Part shown: in pieces, positions 43,814 to 55,530 of the stretch
Numbering within the stretch: the first letter of the stretch is position 1
How the letters are laid out: each line of letters opens with the position of its first letter
Assembly (NCBI GenBank): GCA_024364735.1
Contig: JAGFNQ010005664.1
Location: 1 to 64,000, forward strand
DNA length: 64,000 bases
Reading direction: 5' to 3'
DNA from: Boesenbergia rotunda
Lineage: Eukaryota; Streptophyta; Magnoliopsida; Zingiberales; Zingiberaceae
Translations under genes and position numbers: made by a program
Notes under the pieces: generated by a model
The model's input: the letters and a program-made list of their open reading frames with translations, nothing else
What the model was told of the DNA's origin: nothing
Database searches by the model: none

Positions 43814-45052
43814 ATCTCTCCATTTTTGATATTTGGCAATACGTTTAAGTTAGAAAAAACAAATAGCAAATACAATGCTAAAAACATTTGGACTTGCATT
43901 GTCAAGGCTAGACCTTAGACTTATACCTCCAATGCATATGCAAACATGCAATGCAAATATGCATGGACCTATCACAAGGCATCCCCCACATCTAAACTCC
44001 CCAATGAGTTAGGATTTTCATCAATGGGCTTTTTAAGAACCTCTCCAAGGCTCCTTCTACACTTAAACATACCGAGAGCTTTTTAAGAACCTTTCATAAG
44101 GTCCCTCTTTGCTAATAAATGAGCAATAATGCTCCCCCTTTACCTAAGCTCCCCTTAAGCTAGGATTTCTTACAAAGGTATGTTTGGTTTCCCACTTAAA
44201 TTTAACATTTCTCCCCCTTTGTCATACATCAAAAAGAGCTCCAATAATATCCCAATTATTGAAATCTATAACCTTTAATGATCATAAACAGTGTCTAATA
44301 ATCCCCCATAAGATTGTACACATATTTGATATCATTAGAACTCTTTTCGACTTTGTTGAAAATAATTTCAGCATGTATCAATCGACTGAGACAGTTACCA
44401 GTTGACTAATCCCAATCGAAAAATAACTCACAGAATTATCAGTCGACTGCCCTCTGCATCAGTCGACTGATACTCAGAAATCAGCCTTTCAGCATTTCTG
44501 AATCCAATTTTAGAAATACACCAGAAATTTCACAGATCTCCAAAAATTTTCAAATTTTATGGAGAGGTTTGTGATACCCGTACCTACTTGAGAAAAATAT
44601 ATTTAAAAATATATATATCGCGGATCCTAAGATTGACACAAAATTCAAAAACTAGTTAAATGGTTTAAATGAACCTTGACCTAAAGTCCTAGTTTTGGTC
44701 TCCTCTTGATGTATCTGCCCATACCAAACTGCAATGCATCCCTAACATTGGTTCATATGACATCTATATATGAAAAACTAATTTTCATGCAATATGACTC
44801 CAATGTTATATTTTTATGCATGAAACACACACCATATGTGCCAAATCCCTAAGGTTGAGACTTAAATCCGTCTCCAAATCCTTTGACACATTCTATAATC
44901 CATTTAGACTCCCAACTAGGAATCACCTGAGATCCATTGACCATGAGTCCCAAATTGGCTCTTAGAACTTCCCCTTGAGCTCTTAGCCATTTCCCTATGT
45001 GACTCATCTACAATCGCAAGGTGATACCGATGTACCTCTGGTGACTCTTGGC
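43814..45052 (-). other. Spacer of the minus-strand family 3 element
   Basis: Non-coding, with repeated CTCCCCTT / CTCCCCCTTT tracts (minus-strand polypurine motifs at about 44131, 44150, 44212 and 44304) and two AGTCGACTG palindromes at 44444-44470. It corresponds in order to 57607-58871 of the plus-strand relative. No pol domain is seen. Confidence 0.65.
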
Positions 45053-46500
45053 CTATAACCTAACCTTCTTAACCTTGGACACATTGTCCTTAGTTAAGTT
45101 CTGCTTGCCTTTAACCTTGGGCACCTTGTCCTTGGTTAAGGTCTTCTTGCCCTTAAATGATACTCCCTTGTCATTTTTGGACTTCTTCTCCTTGCCATAG
45201 TTATATGCTACCCTAGAATATATCTTTTCATTGGCATTTGAAGACCTAGATCGGTATCCCAAATCCGATCTATCATTGTTGGGTTTTTGGCTCCCAATAA
45301 TTTATCTAACCCCTTAGATCTAATAGTGAATTTATTTTGGATTTTCTTCAATTTCTCATGCTTTGCCCTCAAAGCTTGATTTTCCTTTTCTAGGTTCTTA
45401 AACCTAAAAATCGGCATGTCCACCATGGACATTCCTAGACCCACTCATTTGTCTAAGCATATGTCTCCCTTTCTTGGGGTTTTATGCTTTGGTTCTTAGG
45501 TCTAATGGTTTTAGGTTTATCATGAAATAATTTCCTAGGGGTTTGATATGCATTATTAACCTTATTTCTATCATGATATTTAAAACTATAATTATACATG
45601 GGTAAATAATTTATATTATTCCTAATATGCATGGAGGAGTTTAAATTTGAATTACATTTCAAATTAGGGATTACCTCCCTTACCCTTGTAGCTCCCCCTT
45701 GATGTGAGCTTTTTTTATTCTTCCTCTCCCACTTCTTCATGTGTGTCAATATTTTGAGTTCTCCACTCCTTGGCCACTTCGTGTGGTAGTGCCCCCACTC
45801 ACCACATGTGAAGCACCAAATGTGCTTCTTCTCCTTCTTCTCCCTACAACTCATGTTAGATTTTAAAGGAATTGACTTGAGTTTAGGGATTACCTCCTTC
45901 TTACCCAATGGACAGTTGTCCTTGTAGTGTCCCTTCTCATTACACCCAAAGCAAATGATGTGGTGTTTGGATTTTGCTTTGGTGGAGGTGGAAGCTAGGT
46001 TGACTTCCAAGATTTCTTCTTCATTTTTCTTGGCTGCCTCTTCAACCTTGGATTGCTCTTCTTCTTCCTTACTTGAGGATATAGACGATTCCACTTCTTC
46101 CTCCTCTTCAGATGTTGAGCTCAATTCAACTTCCGATTTGTCTTTCTCCTCCTCTTGGGCAATTAAAGACATCTCCTTGGGTTCTGCTTCTTGTGTAGGC
46201 TTTGGTTCTTCAATTTGAACCATCTTTATTTTGCTCCACAAATCGTGAGCATTTTCGTATTTACCTACATGGCTAATCACATTAGGACGCAAAATATCGA
46301 TCAAAATTGATATTATCTTTGAATTTGCCTTCGATCATGATTGTTGCTCTTCTGTCCAATATCTCGCTCGAAGCTTCTTCCCATGCTTATCTCTTGGGAC
46401 TTCAAATGGTTCCTCGATGACCATACTTGTGTCTCAATCCGTCTCAAAGAAGATCTCCATTTTTTTCGTCCACCAAGAAAAATCTCTTCCTTCATACTTC
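45053..46500 (-). pseudogene. Gag of the minus-strand family 3 element, frameshifted
   Basis: The main frame (46304-45453) has LRPNVISHVGKYENAHDLW, an acidic Glu/Ser-rich stretch, zinc knuckle CFGCNEKGHYKDNC, and a second knuckle CFTCGEWGHYHTKW in which the last Cys is Trp. Continuing pieces at 45444-45053 carry the heptad-rich tail (FKNLEKENQALRAKHEKLKK) and the IRSKGLDKLLGAKNP motif typical of Sirevirus Gag. The N-terminal domain is in other frames near 46495-46313. At least two frameshifts are present. It is the counterpart of the Gag at 54977-57606. Confidence 0.85.
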
Positions 46501-46577
46501 GGTGGAATCGTAAACTCGGCCATCTTTTACTTCCTCGGCAATTAGTTCAATGGAGAGCGACCTGCTCTGATAACAAT

Positions 46578-47542
46578 TATACGAGATCGTAGGCTGGCTA
46601 GAGGAGGGTGAATAGACGTTGCCCCCAAATTCTCTGTTCTCTTCCTACACGTGTTAGTTGCACAGGCAGAATAATATAATCTAAAACTAATAACTAGAAG
46701 AGACACACCGATTTACGTCATTCAGAGATGATGCTCCTACTCCACAATAGTCCATAAGGTGGACGATCTCGATCTGTCAGTGGATAACTCCCTGAAAAAC
46801 CTCCGGCTATGCTTGTGTAGCTCCTTATGGGTGGAGAAACCTCACCACAACCTCGCACGAACACTTGAGCACTTAGACTGTACTAATTAGCCTTTAACGA
46901 AGACCAATTTCATTAACCCTAGCTAGCTAAATCGAGCTCCCTTAAATAGAGCTCGTGGCTGAACTAGCCATTACCAGTCGACTGGTTCCAACACCAGTCG
47001 ACTGATCCAGCCGAATCTGAACGTTACAGCCCAAAGTTCGAATTCTCAGCCGACACTAGTCAACTGCACAGAAGATCAGCCGACTGATCTTTTTGTTACC
47101 TCTACCAGTCGACTGATCCCATACCAGTCGACTGGTAAAACCCTAAACATAGGGTTTCCCTTCCCGAATACGGTTCACTCGCACTCGGATCCACATGACT
47201 CACTTGACTTTTCCTTTGTAGCTTTGACTCTTGCCTTCAAGCCTTCTTAGCTTTGGCTCTCATCTCTCGGATGCATACAAGCCCGCGGCTTGTATCCACA
47301 TGTCATCCTTCGCATATGCCTCAAAGTGCGCTTCCCTCGGCTCATTGTTGCTGCCTTGTCCACGGTCCCTCGGATGCCTCTCCATCCTTCATCGGACCCG
47401 AAGCCGTCAAGTTGAGTCATATGTATATCTTGCAGAATTTGCATACTCAAATATATATATCAAATACAAGGGCAAACCTAACTTAAACTCTTTGCCCAAA
47501 TATCAAAACACATGGTCCCACGGACCATAGATTGCCTCAACA
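46578..47542 (-). repeat. 5' LTR of the minus-strand family 3 element
   Basis: It matches 42826-43813 in motif order: GCTAGAGGAGGGTGAATAG near 46597, CTTAAATAGAGCTCG at 46941, CAGTCGACTGG palindromes between 46975 and 47132, and the end GACCATAGATTGCCTCAACA. Confidence 0.85.
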
Positions 47543-47547
47543 ATCCA

Positions 47548-49240
47548 TGTTGGTCTTCTTCGAATATGTTGTGGCCTTTGTGATTTTGCTTAACTTTGAT
47601 CTTCTATAGGAATATTTTGAGAGACTTCCTCATGTTGATCATCCTCCATAGGTTGTTGTACTTTCTCATCATCATCAAAATCTACAGAGATATTTTTTAA
47701 CGCTATTTTGATTCCATGGCCAAGTATCTTTTTCATCAAAAACAACATCAAGACTTATAATGATTTTCTTAGTGCAAGGATTATATAAACTATAAGCTTT
47801 TGATGTATTACTCATACCAAGAAAAATGCATTTTTTCACCTTTGCCGTATAGCTTCTTTCTCCTTTCATATGGATAAGCAATACACTCAAAAATTTGAAA
47901 TTAATCAACAGTAGGTTTTCTTCTACTCCAAGCGTCCTCTGGTGGCATATTTTAAATAGATAATGTGGGACTTCTATTCAATATATGGATGCTCCAATTA
48001 ACTACTTCTGCCCAAAATTTTTTAGGAACACCACTTGTCGTTAAAAGGTTTCGCTCCATATTCATAATAATGTGGTTCTTCCTCTCGCATACACCATTTT
48101 ATTGGGGTGTAAGCTGATGTAAATTGCTTCTTGATTCCATGATTATCATAAAAATTTACAAATTCATATAAGTTATATTCTCCACCATGATCTATACGCA
48201 GATCTTTAATCAAGTTATCAATTCTTTTCTCGATAAGTACTTTATAATTTTTGAAAGCAATAAAGGCTTCGGGATTTTCTTGCAACAAATAAATCCATAT
48301 TTTGCGACTATAATCATCAATAAAGGTAATATGTATCTTTTACCTCCATCAGAATGAATGGGAGTTCTATCCAATGGTAAAGTTGTTGCCTTGTGATTTA
48401 AAAGGTCATGGGTTCGAATCCTAGAAATAGCCTCTTACAAAGTAGAATAAGGCTGCATACAATAGACTCTTTGTTAGGACCCCGCATGGCGAGACTTTAT
48501 GCACCAAGCTGCCCTTTTTACCTCCAATAGAATGCGATGTTATTGGCCCGTAAATATCTAAATAGATAAGCTCCAATACTACCTTTGCTCTCCAAGAATT
48601 TTCTTATGGGAATCGATTACAGTGTGGTTTGCTAACAACACATTATTCATAAACTTGAAAAGGAGTTGTAATTTGAGGAAGACTGATCACTATATTCATC
48701 TGTTTTAGTGTTTTCAATCCACTAAAATTTAGATGTCCATAGCGAAAGTATCATAACCATACCTCATCATCAAATTTTGTTGCAAAACATGAATGAGATA
48801 TAGTATGAAGATAAAGTGGAAACATACGATTCGTTGTCATGTGCACTTGCATAATTAAACCCAACTTTAATCTTGAATGAGACAAACTCCTTCTTTAATA
48901 GCAATCTCATATCCTTTTTCTTGTAATTAATCCATACAAAGCAAATTATTCTTTAAATATAGCAAAAAAGAACATTAGAGATAGTATGAGTAGAATACCC
49001 TTTTGTTTGCATTGCTTCTTTTCCTTTTCCTATAACAGAAATTGTAGAATTGTCGCCAAATTTGATAGAACTGTGAAAGGATTCATCTAAGTTAGAAAAT
49101 ATATCCTTCTCTACACACATGTGATTGTTGCAGCCTATATCTAAATACCATATCTTTCATTGAGTTTTCTCTTTCTCATGTTATACCATCAAAAAAGGCA
49201 CTTCTTCTTCTTCTGTAAAATTAGTCCGATCTCTATTTTG
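47548..49240 (-). pseudogene. Integrase and protease of the old copia element, split by a SINE
   Basis: At 47908-47675 the minus strand encodes KCIFLGMSNTSKAYSLYNP and IISLDVVFDEKDTW, the integrase C-terminal region. At 48288-48022 it encodes the core DLRIDHGGEYNLYEF with QFTSAYTP; the following NGV/E region is broken by a frame change. A SINE sits at 48357-48515. Further right, about 49175-49090, lies a protease-like WYLDIGCNNHMC in which the usual Thr/Ser of the active site is Ile. Many stops and frameshifts are present. Confidence 0.8.
48357..48515 (+). mobile_element. Au-type SINE
   Basis: A tRNA-derived head has an A-box-like ATGGTAAAGTTG (48374-48385) and the B box GGTTCGAATCC (48411-48421). 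The body carries CCTCTTACAAAGTAGAATAA, GGCTGCATACAATAGAC and ACCCCGCATGGCGAG, and ends GCTGCCCTTTTT, matching what I remember of the angiosperm Au SINE family, which ends in a short T run. The flanks ACCTCCATCAGAATG (48342-48356) and ACCTCCAATAGAATG (48520-48534), preceded by T runs, form an imperfect target duplication. It lies in the integrase region of the old copia element. The host copia's decay and the two mismatches suggest an old insertion. Confidence 0.88.
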
Positions 49241-50127
49241 TTTCTTTAAATTAGTATAATATTTTGATTTATAATGGTCATTCCTATGATATCAGTAACA
49301 TTCAACATTGGATCTATCTACTAACTTTATTCTATTAGTTATTGAATAATGGTGTACATGCCATCTTCTTTGAAAATAACTCTCTTGATGTTGATTTTGT
49401 TGTTGGTTCCCATGATCATTGTTGTTTCTACCTCCTCTTTCTCAACCTCTGTCTCTTCCTCATCCTTTATCACTTCTTCTATTTGTAGAGTGATTTTCTG
49501 ATAAAGCCTTCAATCCTTACTACTCTTTTTCATATTGATTGATTTTCTGCTCATGAACCAATAATGAACTTAGTAATTTATCAATTGAAAGTAGATTTAC
49601 ATCACTTGCTTCTTTAATGATGCATACAACAAAATTAAATATTGGTATTATAGATCTAAGAATTTTTTCAACGATGAGAACATCCTCTGTCTTGTCGCCA
49701 AGGATCAGCATTTTGTTGACGATTGCCATCGTTCTTGAAAAATAATATAAAACTGATTCTCTTGATTTTATTTGGAGCATTTCAAACTCTGAATGAAGTA
49801 CTTGAAGTTGTTGCCTCTTAGCCCTCGTCGTACCTTGATACTTCTTTCATAGAATCCCAGATATCTTTGACGGTATCTTTATAGAGAATGGTTTTCAAGA
49901 TTGAGCTATCAATAGCTTGGAAGAGATAATTCTTTGCTTTAAGATCTTTCAATTGCGCATCTGTTAGCGCAACATCTTTTGTCAATTCTGCTACTCCAGA
50001 AATCATGACAGTCCAATATTCTTTAGACTTTAAGAAATTCACCATGAGCATGCTCTAATAGTCATAGTGATCATCAAATCGAGAAATGACCGGTTGTACA
50101 AAACAATTGGAAAGCATGTTCTTCAAA
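49241..50127 (-). pseudogene. Gag of the old copia element
   Basis: At 50051-49818 the minus strand encodes KSKEYWTVMISGVAEL, KNYLFQAIDSSILKTIL and KDTVKDIWDSMKEVSR, the copia Gag N-domain. At 49780-49520 it encodes YFSRTMAIVNKMLILGDKTE, VLIVEKILRSIIPIFNFVVC and SSLLVHEQKINQYEKE. A degenerate zinc-knuckle region lies near 49300. The start next to the primer site is near 50120. Frame changes separate the pieces. Confidence 0.82.
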
Positions 50128-50145
50128 ACTTAACTTTGATACTAT

Positions 50146-50456
50146 TGTTAAGAAAAATAATAGAAGAGTCTAGAACATATGAAGAGGATAAAATAAAATT
50201 TTCATACTACTTCATTGATATATATGTAGCCTATTTATAGGCTAATACATAACTCATACTCAATAATCCACTGATTCCTTAACATTAACCATTAACTCCA
50301 TATTACCACCATTATTCTATTATTTCTTATCCACTAACTCAATTACAATTACCAAAATACATTGAATAATATAGACTCTTTCTATAATCAATAACTTTCA
50401 TCACTAATTAAAACATGACACCTCATTAACCCACTAACTTATTAATTTTTTTAACA
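50146..50456 (-). repeat. 5' LTR of the old copia element
   Basis: TGTTAAGAAAAATAATAG to TTTTTTTAACA, with CTATTTATAGGCTAATAC in the middle. It aligns along its length with 36971-37290, with several substitutions and short indels. The abundance of differences supports an old insertion. Confidence 0.85.
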
Positions 50457-51538
50457 GTTCTATAATAGTGTGCAGTCGAATCCAGATTAGGGGCTGAGAA
50501 GATAGAACTTAGCTTGACTATAATGGAAAGCTCCAATAGAAAAGGCTTTGTAATGGAAAAGATGCATTCTTTGATCCAAGCAATTCCATTGTAATGTTAT
50601 AATTTGTAACTACTATAATACAAGTTCAATGGAGTACTCTATTGTACTTGTACAAAATAATCATTTCAATAGTTTTGAGTTGCTAGTCAGAACAACTAGT
50701 CTTCAATTACACAAGTATCCAGAAATCCCTAAAATGGTGAAATGGCAGCTTAGAGGAAAACCACAAGAAATGAAAGTGAAATTTGTGAAAGAGAAACAAA
50801 TTTAATAACTTGTAGCTGCTTTAACTTCAGAATCAAGTTGTAGTAGAAGCCGCAGCACGAAGACGGAATAACAAAAGACTTGGAGTAGCTTGAAAAATGA
50901 GTTCGGGTTGAAAGCCTCCTCAAATTGTCCTTTTATAGAGCATCTGAGGTGCCTCAGTTGGGAACTAAGGCGTCTCATTTCCAAGGCTTATCGGATCCAC
51001 AAATTATGCATTTTATCCTCTTGAAGGCGCCTCAAGTCTGATTTGAGGCGCCTCGGTTTTGCTGTTTGACATAATAATTTTTCTGGAGGCCATAACTTTT
51101 GATTTCGAATTCGAAATCAGGCTTTATCAGTAACCACACGTCCAGAATTCGAAGCTCTATGTATGCCTCTACAACATAGAGTTAGAAAAATACATGTATG
51201 AATAGTTTATAGATGTTTATGACTTAGATCCTGTCTTTCCAAGACCAGGATCTAGTCAAGGCCTCAGCTTAGATCTCCAAAATGGCTCTAAGCTGGATTG
51301 TACCTACGGTCTCACCTGGGATTCGTCCTCATCGAAATTCGCTCCTCCAGTGACTTATCTTAGTTACCTTGTACAGATATACTTAGCTCGTTAACCCACC
51401 AGAACTTTTGCCAAGTCTCCACCAACTTAGACTTCGGCCAATTGTCAGCCCCGCGAATCCAACTAGACTTTTGCCAAGACTCCATCACCTTAGGTTTTTG
51501 CCAGAACACTACCACCTTGGACTTCAGCTAGTAGTCAA
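50457..51538 (-). mobile_element. Sirevirus-like LTR fragment, split by the element at 51539
   Basis: On the minus strand it holds GAGGCGCCTC palindromes (about 51060-50942) directly upstream of a TATA-like box CTATAAAAGG (50938-50929), the same layout as other Sirevirus-like LTRs here. The part at 51390-51533 has a loose repeat around TTTTGCCAAGNCTCCA / CACCTTGGACTTC. The sequence resumes at 60045 after the GTCAA duplication and ends TGCACCAACA at 60266. The left boundary is not visible; sequence from 50457 to about 50750 may be unrelated. Confidence 0.6.
50929..50938 (-). promoter_or_regulatory. TATA-like box with adjacent palindromes
   Basis: The minus strand reads CTATAAAAGG; GAGGTGCCTC and GAGGCGCCTC lie immediately upstream. 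The palindrome is the same as in the otherwise different LTR at 38563. Confidence 0.5.
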
Positions 51539-52149
51539 TGTTGGGGCAATCTATGGTCCGGAGTGACCATATGTTTTGATGTTTGGGCAAAGGATTTAAG
51601 TTAGGTTCACCCTTGTATTTGATATGTGTATGTGAGTGAGCAGGTTTGCAGGATACACATGGACTTAGCTGGACGTCTTCGAGACCGGTGAAGGATGGCA
51701 TGGGAGACAAGCCGTGGGCCTGCATGCATCCGAGGGACCGTGGACAAAGCAGGGACGATGAGCCGAGGGAAGCGGACTTCGAGGCATATGTGAAGGATCG
51801 TATGGAGGCAAGCCGAGGGCTTGTGTGCGCATCTGAGGGACGAGAGCCAAAGTCGAAGAGGGCTTAAAGGCAATAGGTCGAAGCTGCTGGAGCAGGAACG
51901 ATGAGCCGAGGGAAGCGAACTTCAAGGCATACACGAAGGATGGCATGGAGGCAAGCCGTGAGCTTGTGTGTGCATCTGAGGGATGAGAGCCAAAGTCGAA
52001 GAGGGCTTGAAGGCAACAGATCGAGGCTGCTGGAAGAAGAGTCAACTGAGTCGTGAGGGTGTGAATGCTGAGGGAATTGTACTTGGGAAATCCTAAGGTT
52101 CGAGTGCTGAGGGAAATGTACTCGGGGAAGGGAAACCTAAGGTGTAGAA

Positions 52150-54342
52150 TGTTGGGACCGGGTGCATGTTGACATGGATGCGGGTTCGTAATTTTAAAAC
52201 TTAATTACATGCAGTGGAAGGTTTAGCATAAATAATTTCTCAAATTATTTCAACCACGTATCTAGCATGCAACCTTATATTGTGTAGACATGATCATAAA
52301 TTAAAATTTTGCAGAAAGTAAACTAATTTACTTAATACCTCGCGTAACTCGAAGTAAGGGACGAGATCCAACCGTAGCGTCCCTTGGAAGCTCCGCCTCT
52401 ATTCGCATCCACGCCGAGTTCTCTTCGGGATGACTTCGCAAGGCCACGAGTTTCGTGCCGACAAGAACTACTAGATTCTCCAAAGGCATGACAAGAATAT
52501 CAAGAGAGAGAGATGAAAGCTGACCACCAAACGAAGAACGGAATCCGGATTCCGGGAGGAAGGAAGGAGTTGCGTCCGCTTCTTCTTCTTCTTTGGCTTC
52601 TTCTTGGTGGAGGTGGCTCACGGCAACCCTAGAGGAGCTCTCTAGGGCCGGCGCCCACTTCAGGAGGGAGAGGGAGAGAAGGAGAGGAAAAGAGGCTAGG
52701 CAAGAATCCTTGATCACTTGAATTAATTTCTAAGCCTTGCCTATGCACCTTTATATAGTAGTCTCTTTATCGCCAAGTCTCCTTTTTAACGGAATAAATT
52801 TTTCATAAGAAATTTATCTTATAAATTTTTTTATGAATTATTCCGTTATGCCAAGTTTTTATTATAACTTAATTTATAATAAAAACAACCATGTCTCCCA
52901 TTTTATTATGGAATAAAATTTTACAAGAAATTTAATATATAAATTTTTCTTATCATGGAAAAATAAATTCATAATTGATTTTATAAAATAAAATAAACCA
53001 ATCCATGGTTCATTTTAATTTCCATAAAAAGAATAAATTTCTATATAAATTTTTTTATCCATAATTTTATAAAACAAATCACGCTTGATTTATTTTATAA
53101 TTTAAACCAAACAATTTGGTTTCCCTTTTTATTGTGGTCGGCCAAACCAAAGAGGGTGGGGACCCTCTTTAGCCGGCCAAACCAAGGCCTCTTCCTCACA
53201 AATTAAACTCATTTAATTCGTCCATTAAGTCTTCAAAAGACAGCCATTTTAAGCTTCCGATGCGTCTCTGATAAATTCAGATTCGCCTTATCTCTCTTGA
53301 TCGGAAAATCTAATTTTCAACTCGTTTTAAATCCCTTGGATTATTCGTAGTGCGTGTGACTAAATAGACTTTCGATTTATGTTGGCCGTCTATCATCAAC
53401 CAATTATAGAACGATCATGAGTGACACCTAGTAGTACATCATGACCCCCAATTAATCGAAAGATCAACGGTTGACCTCAGAAATAATTCTGAAACCCTTC
53501 AGCAGCTTTAATGAATCGTGCCTCATTCCCTTCACCATCTTATACCCACTTGGTTCAGGACACGGTCTATGTGTGTCAGTCCCCACTAGGCTGACTACGT
53601 CACACCTAGCCCAAGTAATGTCTTTCTCGTCCAACGGATTCTAATTACTCTCATGTTTCTGAGAGATTCATACTCGGAACATGTGATGCTTTGGCCAGAG
53701 GCTTCGAGTAACAATCCGACGATAGGCCTTGGGTATACATCTCCTCGTAAGTTGTTCAAACATCTTCGGGCACTTCGGCTTATACCCAATCATTCTGGGT
53801 CCACACCTCCTTGGAGATGCTTGCTTAAGATGTCAAAGTATAAGTCTTAATGACCAAGATGACTTGAACACCGCAAGTCAAAGGAACATCGCACTTAAGC
53901 TGCAGTAAGGACTTCATTGACATATCTATATGTAGATTTCCATATGAAGTTTTACAGCTAGTCACTCCAATGAACTAGTTCCATTAACTAGCATCCATGT
54001 TTATCTCCAGACATCCCAATGTCACCAGCCAGTGAGAATCAGCTGATTAGAGAATAACCCATGCTAGTCTCCACAGAATTGATAGTGTCCGTATTTATCA
54101 ATTCATCGACTAGGGACAATTTCAATACTTCACAATTGCACATGTAGAGATAATCACTAGTTGTGAATTCATCACAAATTCTCTCATGCTGTGAATTATA
54201 TTGTGGACATTCAGTAAATGAGTTTAAGATCTCAATCAAATACACGAACATATATACTCAAATAGTGAATATTCATTTATTAAAGTAAAAGATTACAATC
54301 ATAAGGCGATTGCCTTAGGACACTTCTCTCATATTACTAACA
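52150..54342 (-). mobile_element. Solo LTR of the Angela-like family 1
   Basis: The ends TGTTGGGACCGG and ATTACTAACA match the LTR at 1299-3587. It is bordered by TAGAA on both sides (52145-52149 and 54343-54347). The 3' LTR of the host element has the uninterrupted sequence GGTGTAGAAGTGGATC at 59474-59489, so the empty site confirms the insertion and its duplication. The internal region was removed by recombination between the two LTRs of the former full element. A TATA-like TATATAA is at 52757-52751 on the minus strand. Confidence 0.95.
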
Positions 54343-54909
54343 TAGAAGTGGATTAGTCGACTGGTGCCAGGGCAGTTGACTGATGAAGTCCACAGAAAGA
54401 TCAGTCGACTGCCCATGGACCAGTCGACTGGGCAGTCGACTGATGGTAGCTCAAATTTGAACGTTAAGCTGTAACGGTCGAATTTGAGTGGGACCAGTCG
54501 ACTAGTAATGGTCATTTCGGCCTAGAGCACTATTTAAAGGGACTCGGTTTTGGCTGAGAGTTCTTGACGAAATTGACTTTGGTTAAAGGCCAATTAGTAG
54601 TCTTTGTGCTCAGGAGTGTTGTCCGGATTGTGGCGAGGTTTCTTCACCCACAAGGAGCTACACGAGCTAGTCGGAGGTCTTCCGAGGAGTCATCCACCGA
54701 CGGATCGGGATCGTTCACCTTATGGACAGCCGTGGAGTGGGAGCTTTATCTCCGAACCATGTAAATCGTTGTGTCATTCTTAGTTGTTAGTTTTTATTGT
54801 TTTAGTTTTTGTTATTCCGCTTGTGCACTAACAACTTGTAGGAAGACAAAATCGAATTGAAAGCTATTCACCTCCCCCCCCCCTCTAGCTTAACACAAAG
54901 GTCCTAACA
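54343..54909 (+). repeat. Rest of the 5' LTR: SalI-type palindromes, TATA and C-tract box
   Basis: CAGTCGACTG palindromes occur from about 54354 to 54512, directly followed by TATTTAAAGG (54531-54540). The C-tract box ATTCACCTCCCCCCCCC lies at 54866-54886, and the LTR ends CCTAACA at 54909. The 3' LTR has the same layout at 59485-59642, 59666-59675 and 60001-60021. Confidence 0.85.
54531..54540 (+). promoter_or_regulatory. TATA-like box of LTR family 3 (plus-strand element)
   Basis: TATTTAAAGG, 20-180 bp downstream of the palindromes; identical in the 3' LTR at 59666-59675. This is the inferred promoter of the element. Confidence 0.55.
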
Positions 54910-54911
54910 AG

Positions 54912-54924
54912 TGGTATCAGAGCG
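54912..54924 (+). other. Primer-binding site of the plus-strand family 3 element
   Basis: TGGTATCAGAGCG, two bases after the LTR end CCTAACA, matches the initiator Met-tRNA primer consensus. Confidence 0.85.
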
Positions 54925-54976
54925 AAGGTTCGCTCATCTACAGACTAACCGCCGAGAGAGCAAAAGGCTAGAGGGG

Positions 54977-55220
54977 ATGACGATTGAAGAAAAATTTGGG
55001 GATGATATAAACGTTCCACCTCCCTACGATCGCGAGGATTTCGACTATTGGAGGATGTGGTCAAAGACTTGGTTTGGCATGTATTGGGATTGCATGATTG
55101 CACTAGAAGAGCCATTCGAAGTTCCAAGAGATAAACACGGGAAAAAACGCCGACCAAGATATTGGAATAAAGAGCAACAAACACAATCAAAAGCAAATGA
55201 GAAGGTAATTTCAATATTAC
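54977..55220 (+). pseudogene. Gag N-terminal part, interrupted by a MITE
   Basis: The likely start ATG at 54977 gives MTIEEKFGDDINVPPPYDRE, then DFDYWRMWSKTWFGM, ALEEPFEVPRDKHGKK and ANEKVISIL. This is the N-terminal Gag domain. The sequence meets a Harbinger-like insertion at 55221-55223 (TTA) and resumes beyond 56504. It is the counterpart of the broken N-terminus near 46495-46313. Confidence 0.8.
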
Positions 55221-55530
55221 TTAGGGTGCATTTGGTTCAAGTTATCATATATAACCTCAGTTATGTCATTACTAAGTAATCACATAACCAAGGTTATGGG
55301 GAATGAAACATAACCTGAAGTTGTTTGGTTCAATTTAGGTAATCAAATAAAATCTTGTTTGTTTGAAAGTAATAGTCTATAACATAATATAATATTTTAC
55401 CATATTACTCTTTAGAATTTGTTTAGATAATTTTATTAGTTTAGACTTAAGGGCGCTGACGTCAATCGTTGGTGACCGCGTAGGCAGTCGGTGTCAAACA
55501 CCGACGGTCGACTGTTGGAGCCGACCGGCT

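Larger units (their letters stand above)
42826..47542 (-). mobile_element. Complete gag-only Sirevirus-like element (family 3, minus strand)
   Basis: LTRs at 42826-43813 and 46578-47542 (TGTACGGGATCG / TATACGAGATCG to GCCTCAACA) flank a 2.8-kb interior. The target duplication is ATCCA (42821-42825 and 47543-47547). The primer site on the minus strand is TTGTTATCAGAGC (46576-46564), one base off consensus. Inside are gag remains with two zinc knuckles, a long non-coding spacer and a CATCAAAAATGGAGAGAT-like purine tract beside the 3' LTR. No pol. LTRs carry CAGTCGACTGG palindromes next to TTAAATAG TATA-like boxes (43199-43191 and 46949-46941). Same family as 51539-60044. Confidence 0.9.
36971..50456 (-). 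mobile_element. Old Ty1/copia element interrupted by three later insertions
   Basis: LTRs of about 320 and 311 bp lie at 36971-37290 and 50146-50456 (TTAAGAAAAATAATAGAAGA to TTAACA). The minus-strand polypurine tract ATCAGTTTAAGGGAGGGAT ends at 37291. The primer site at 50145-50128 (TAGTATCAAAGTTA) has drifted from the consensus. Removing the nested elements (38563-42505, 42826-47547, 48357-48534) leaves about 4.0 kb of internal sequence, a normal copia length. All coding domains are full of stops. No flanking target duplication is visible (CCAC on the left, GTTCT on the right), which fits great age. Confidence 0.88.

Noticed and set aside
48374..48421. tRNA gene
   Set aside because: A and B boxes are present, but there is no acceptor stem or anticodon arm that folds. 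The downstream body and target duplication identify an Au-type SINE.
51607..52045. Open frames of 88-126 codons on the minus strand, with similar ones at 58900-59558
   Set aside because: They are within the two LTRs of one element, antisense to it, with repeated content and no recognisable domain.
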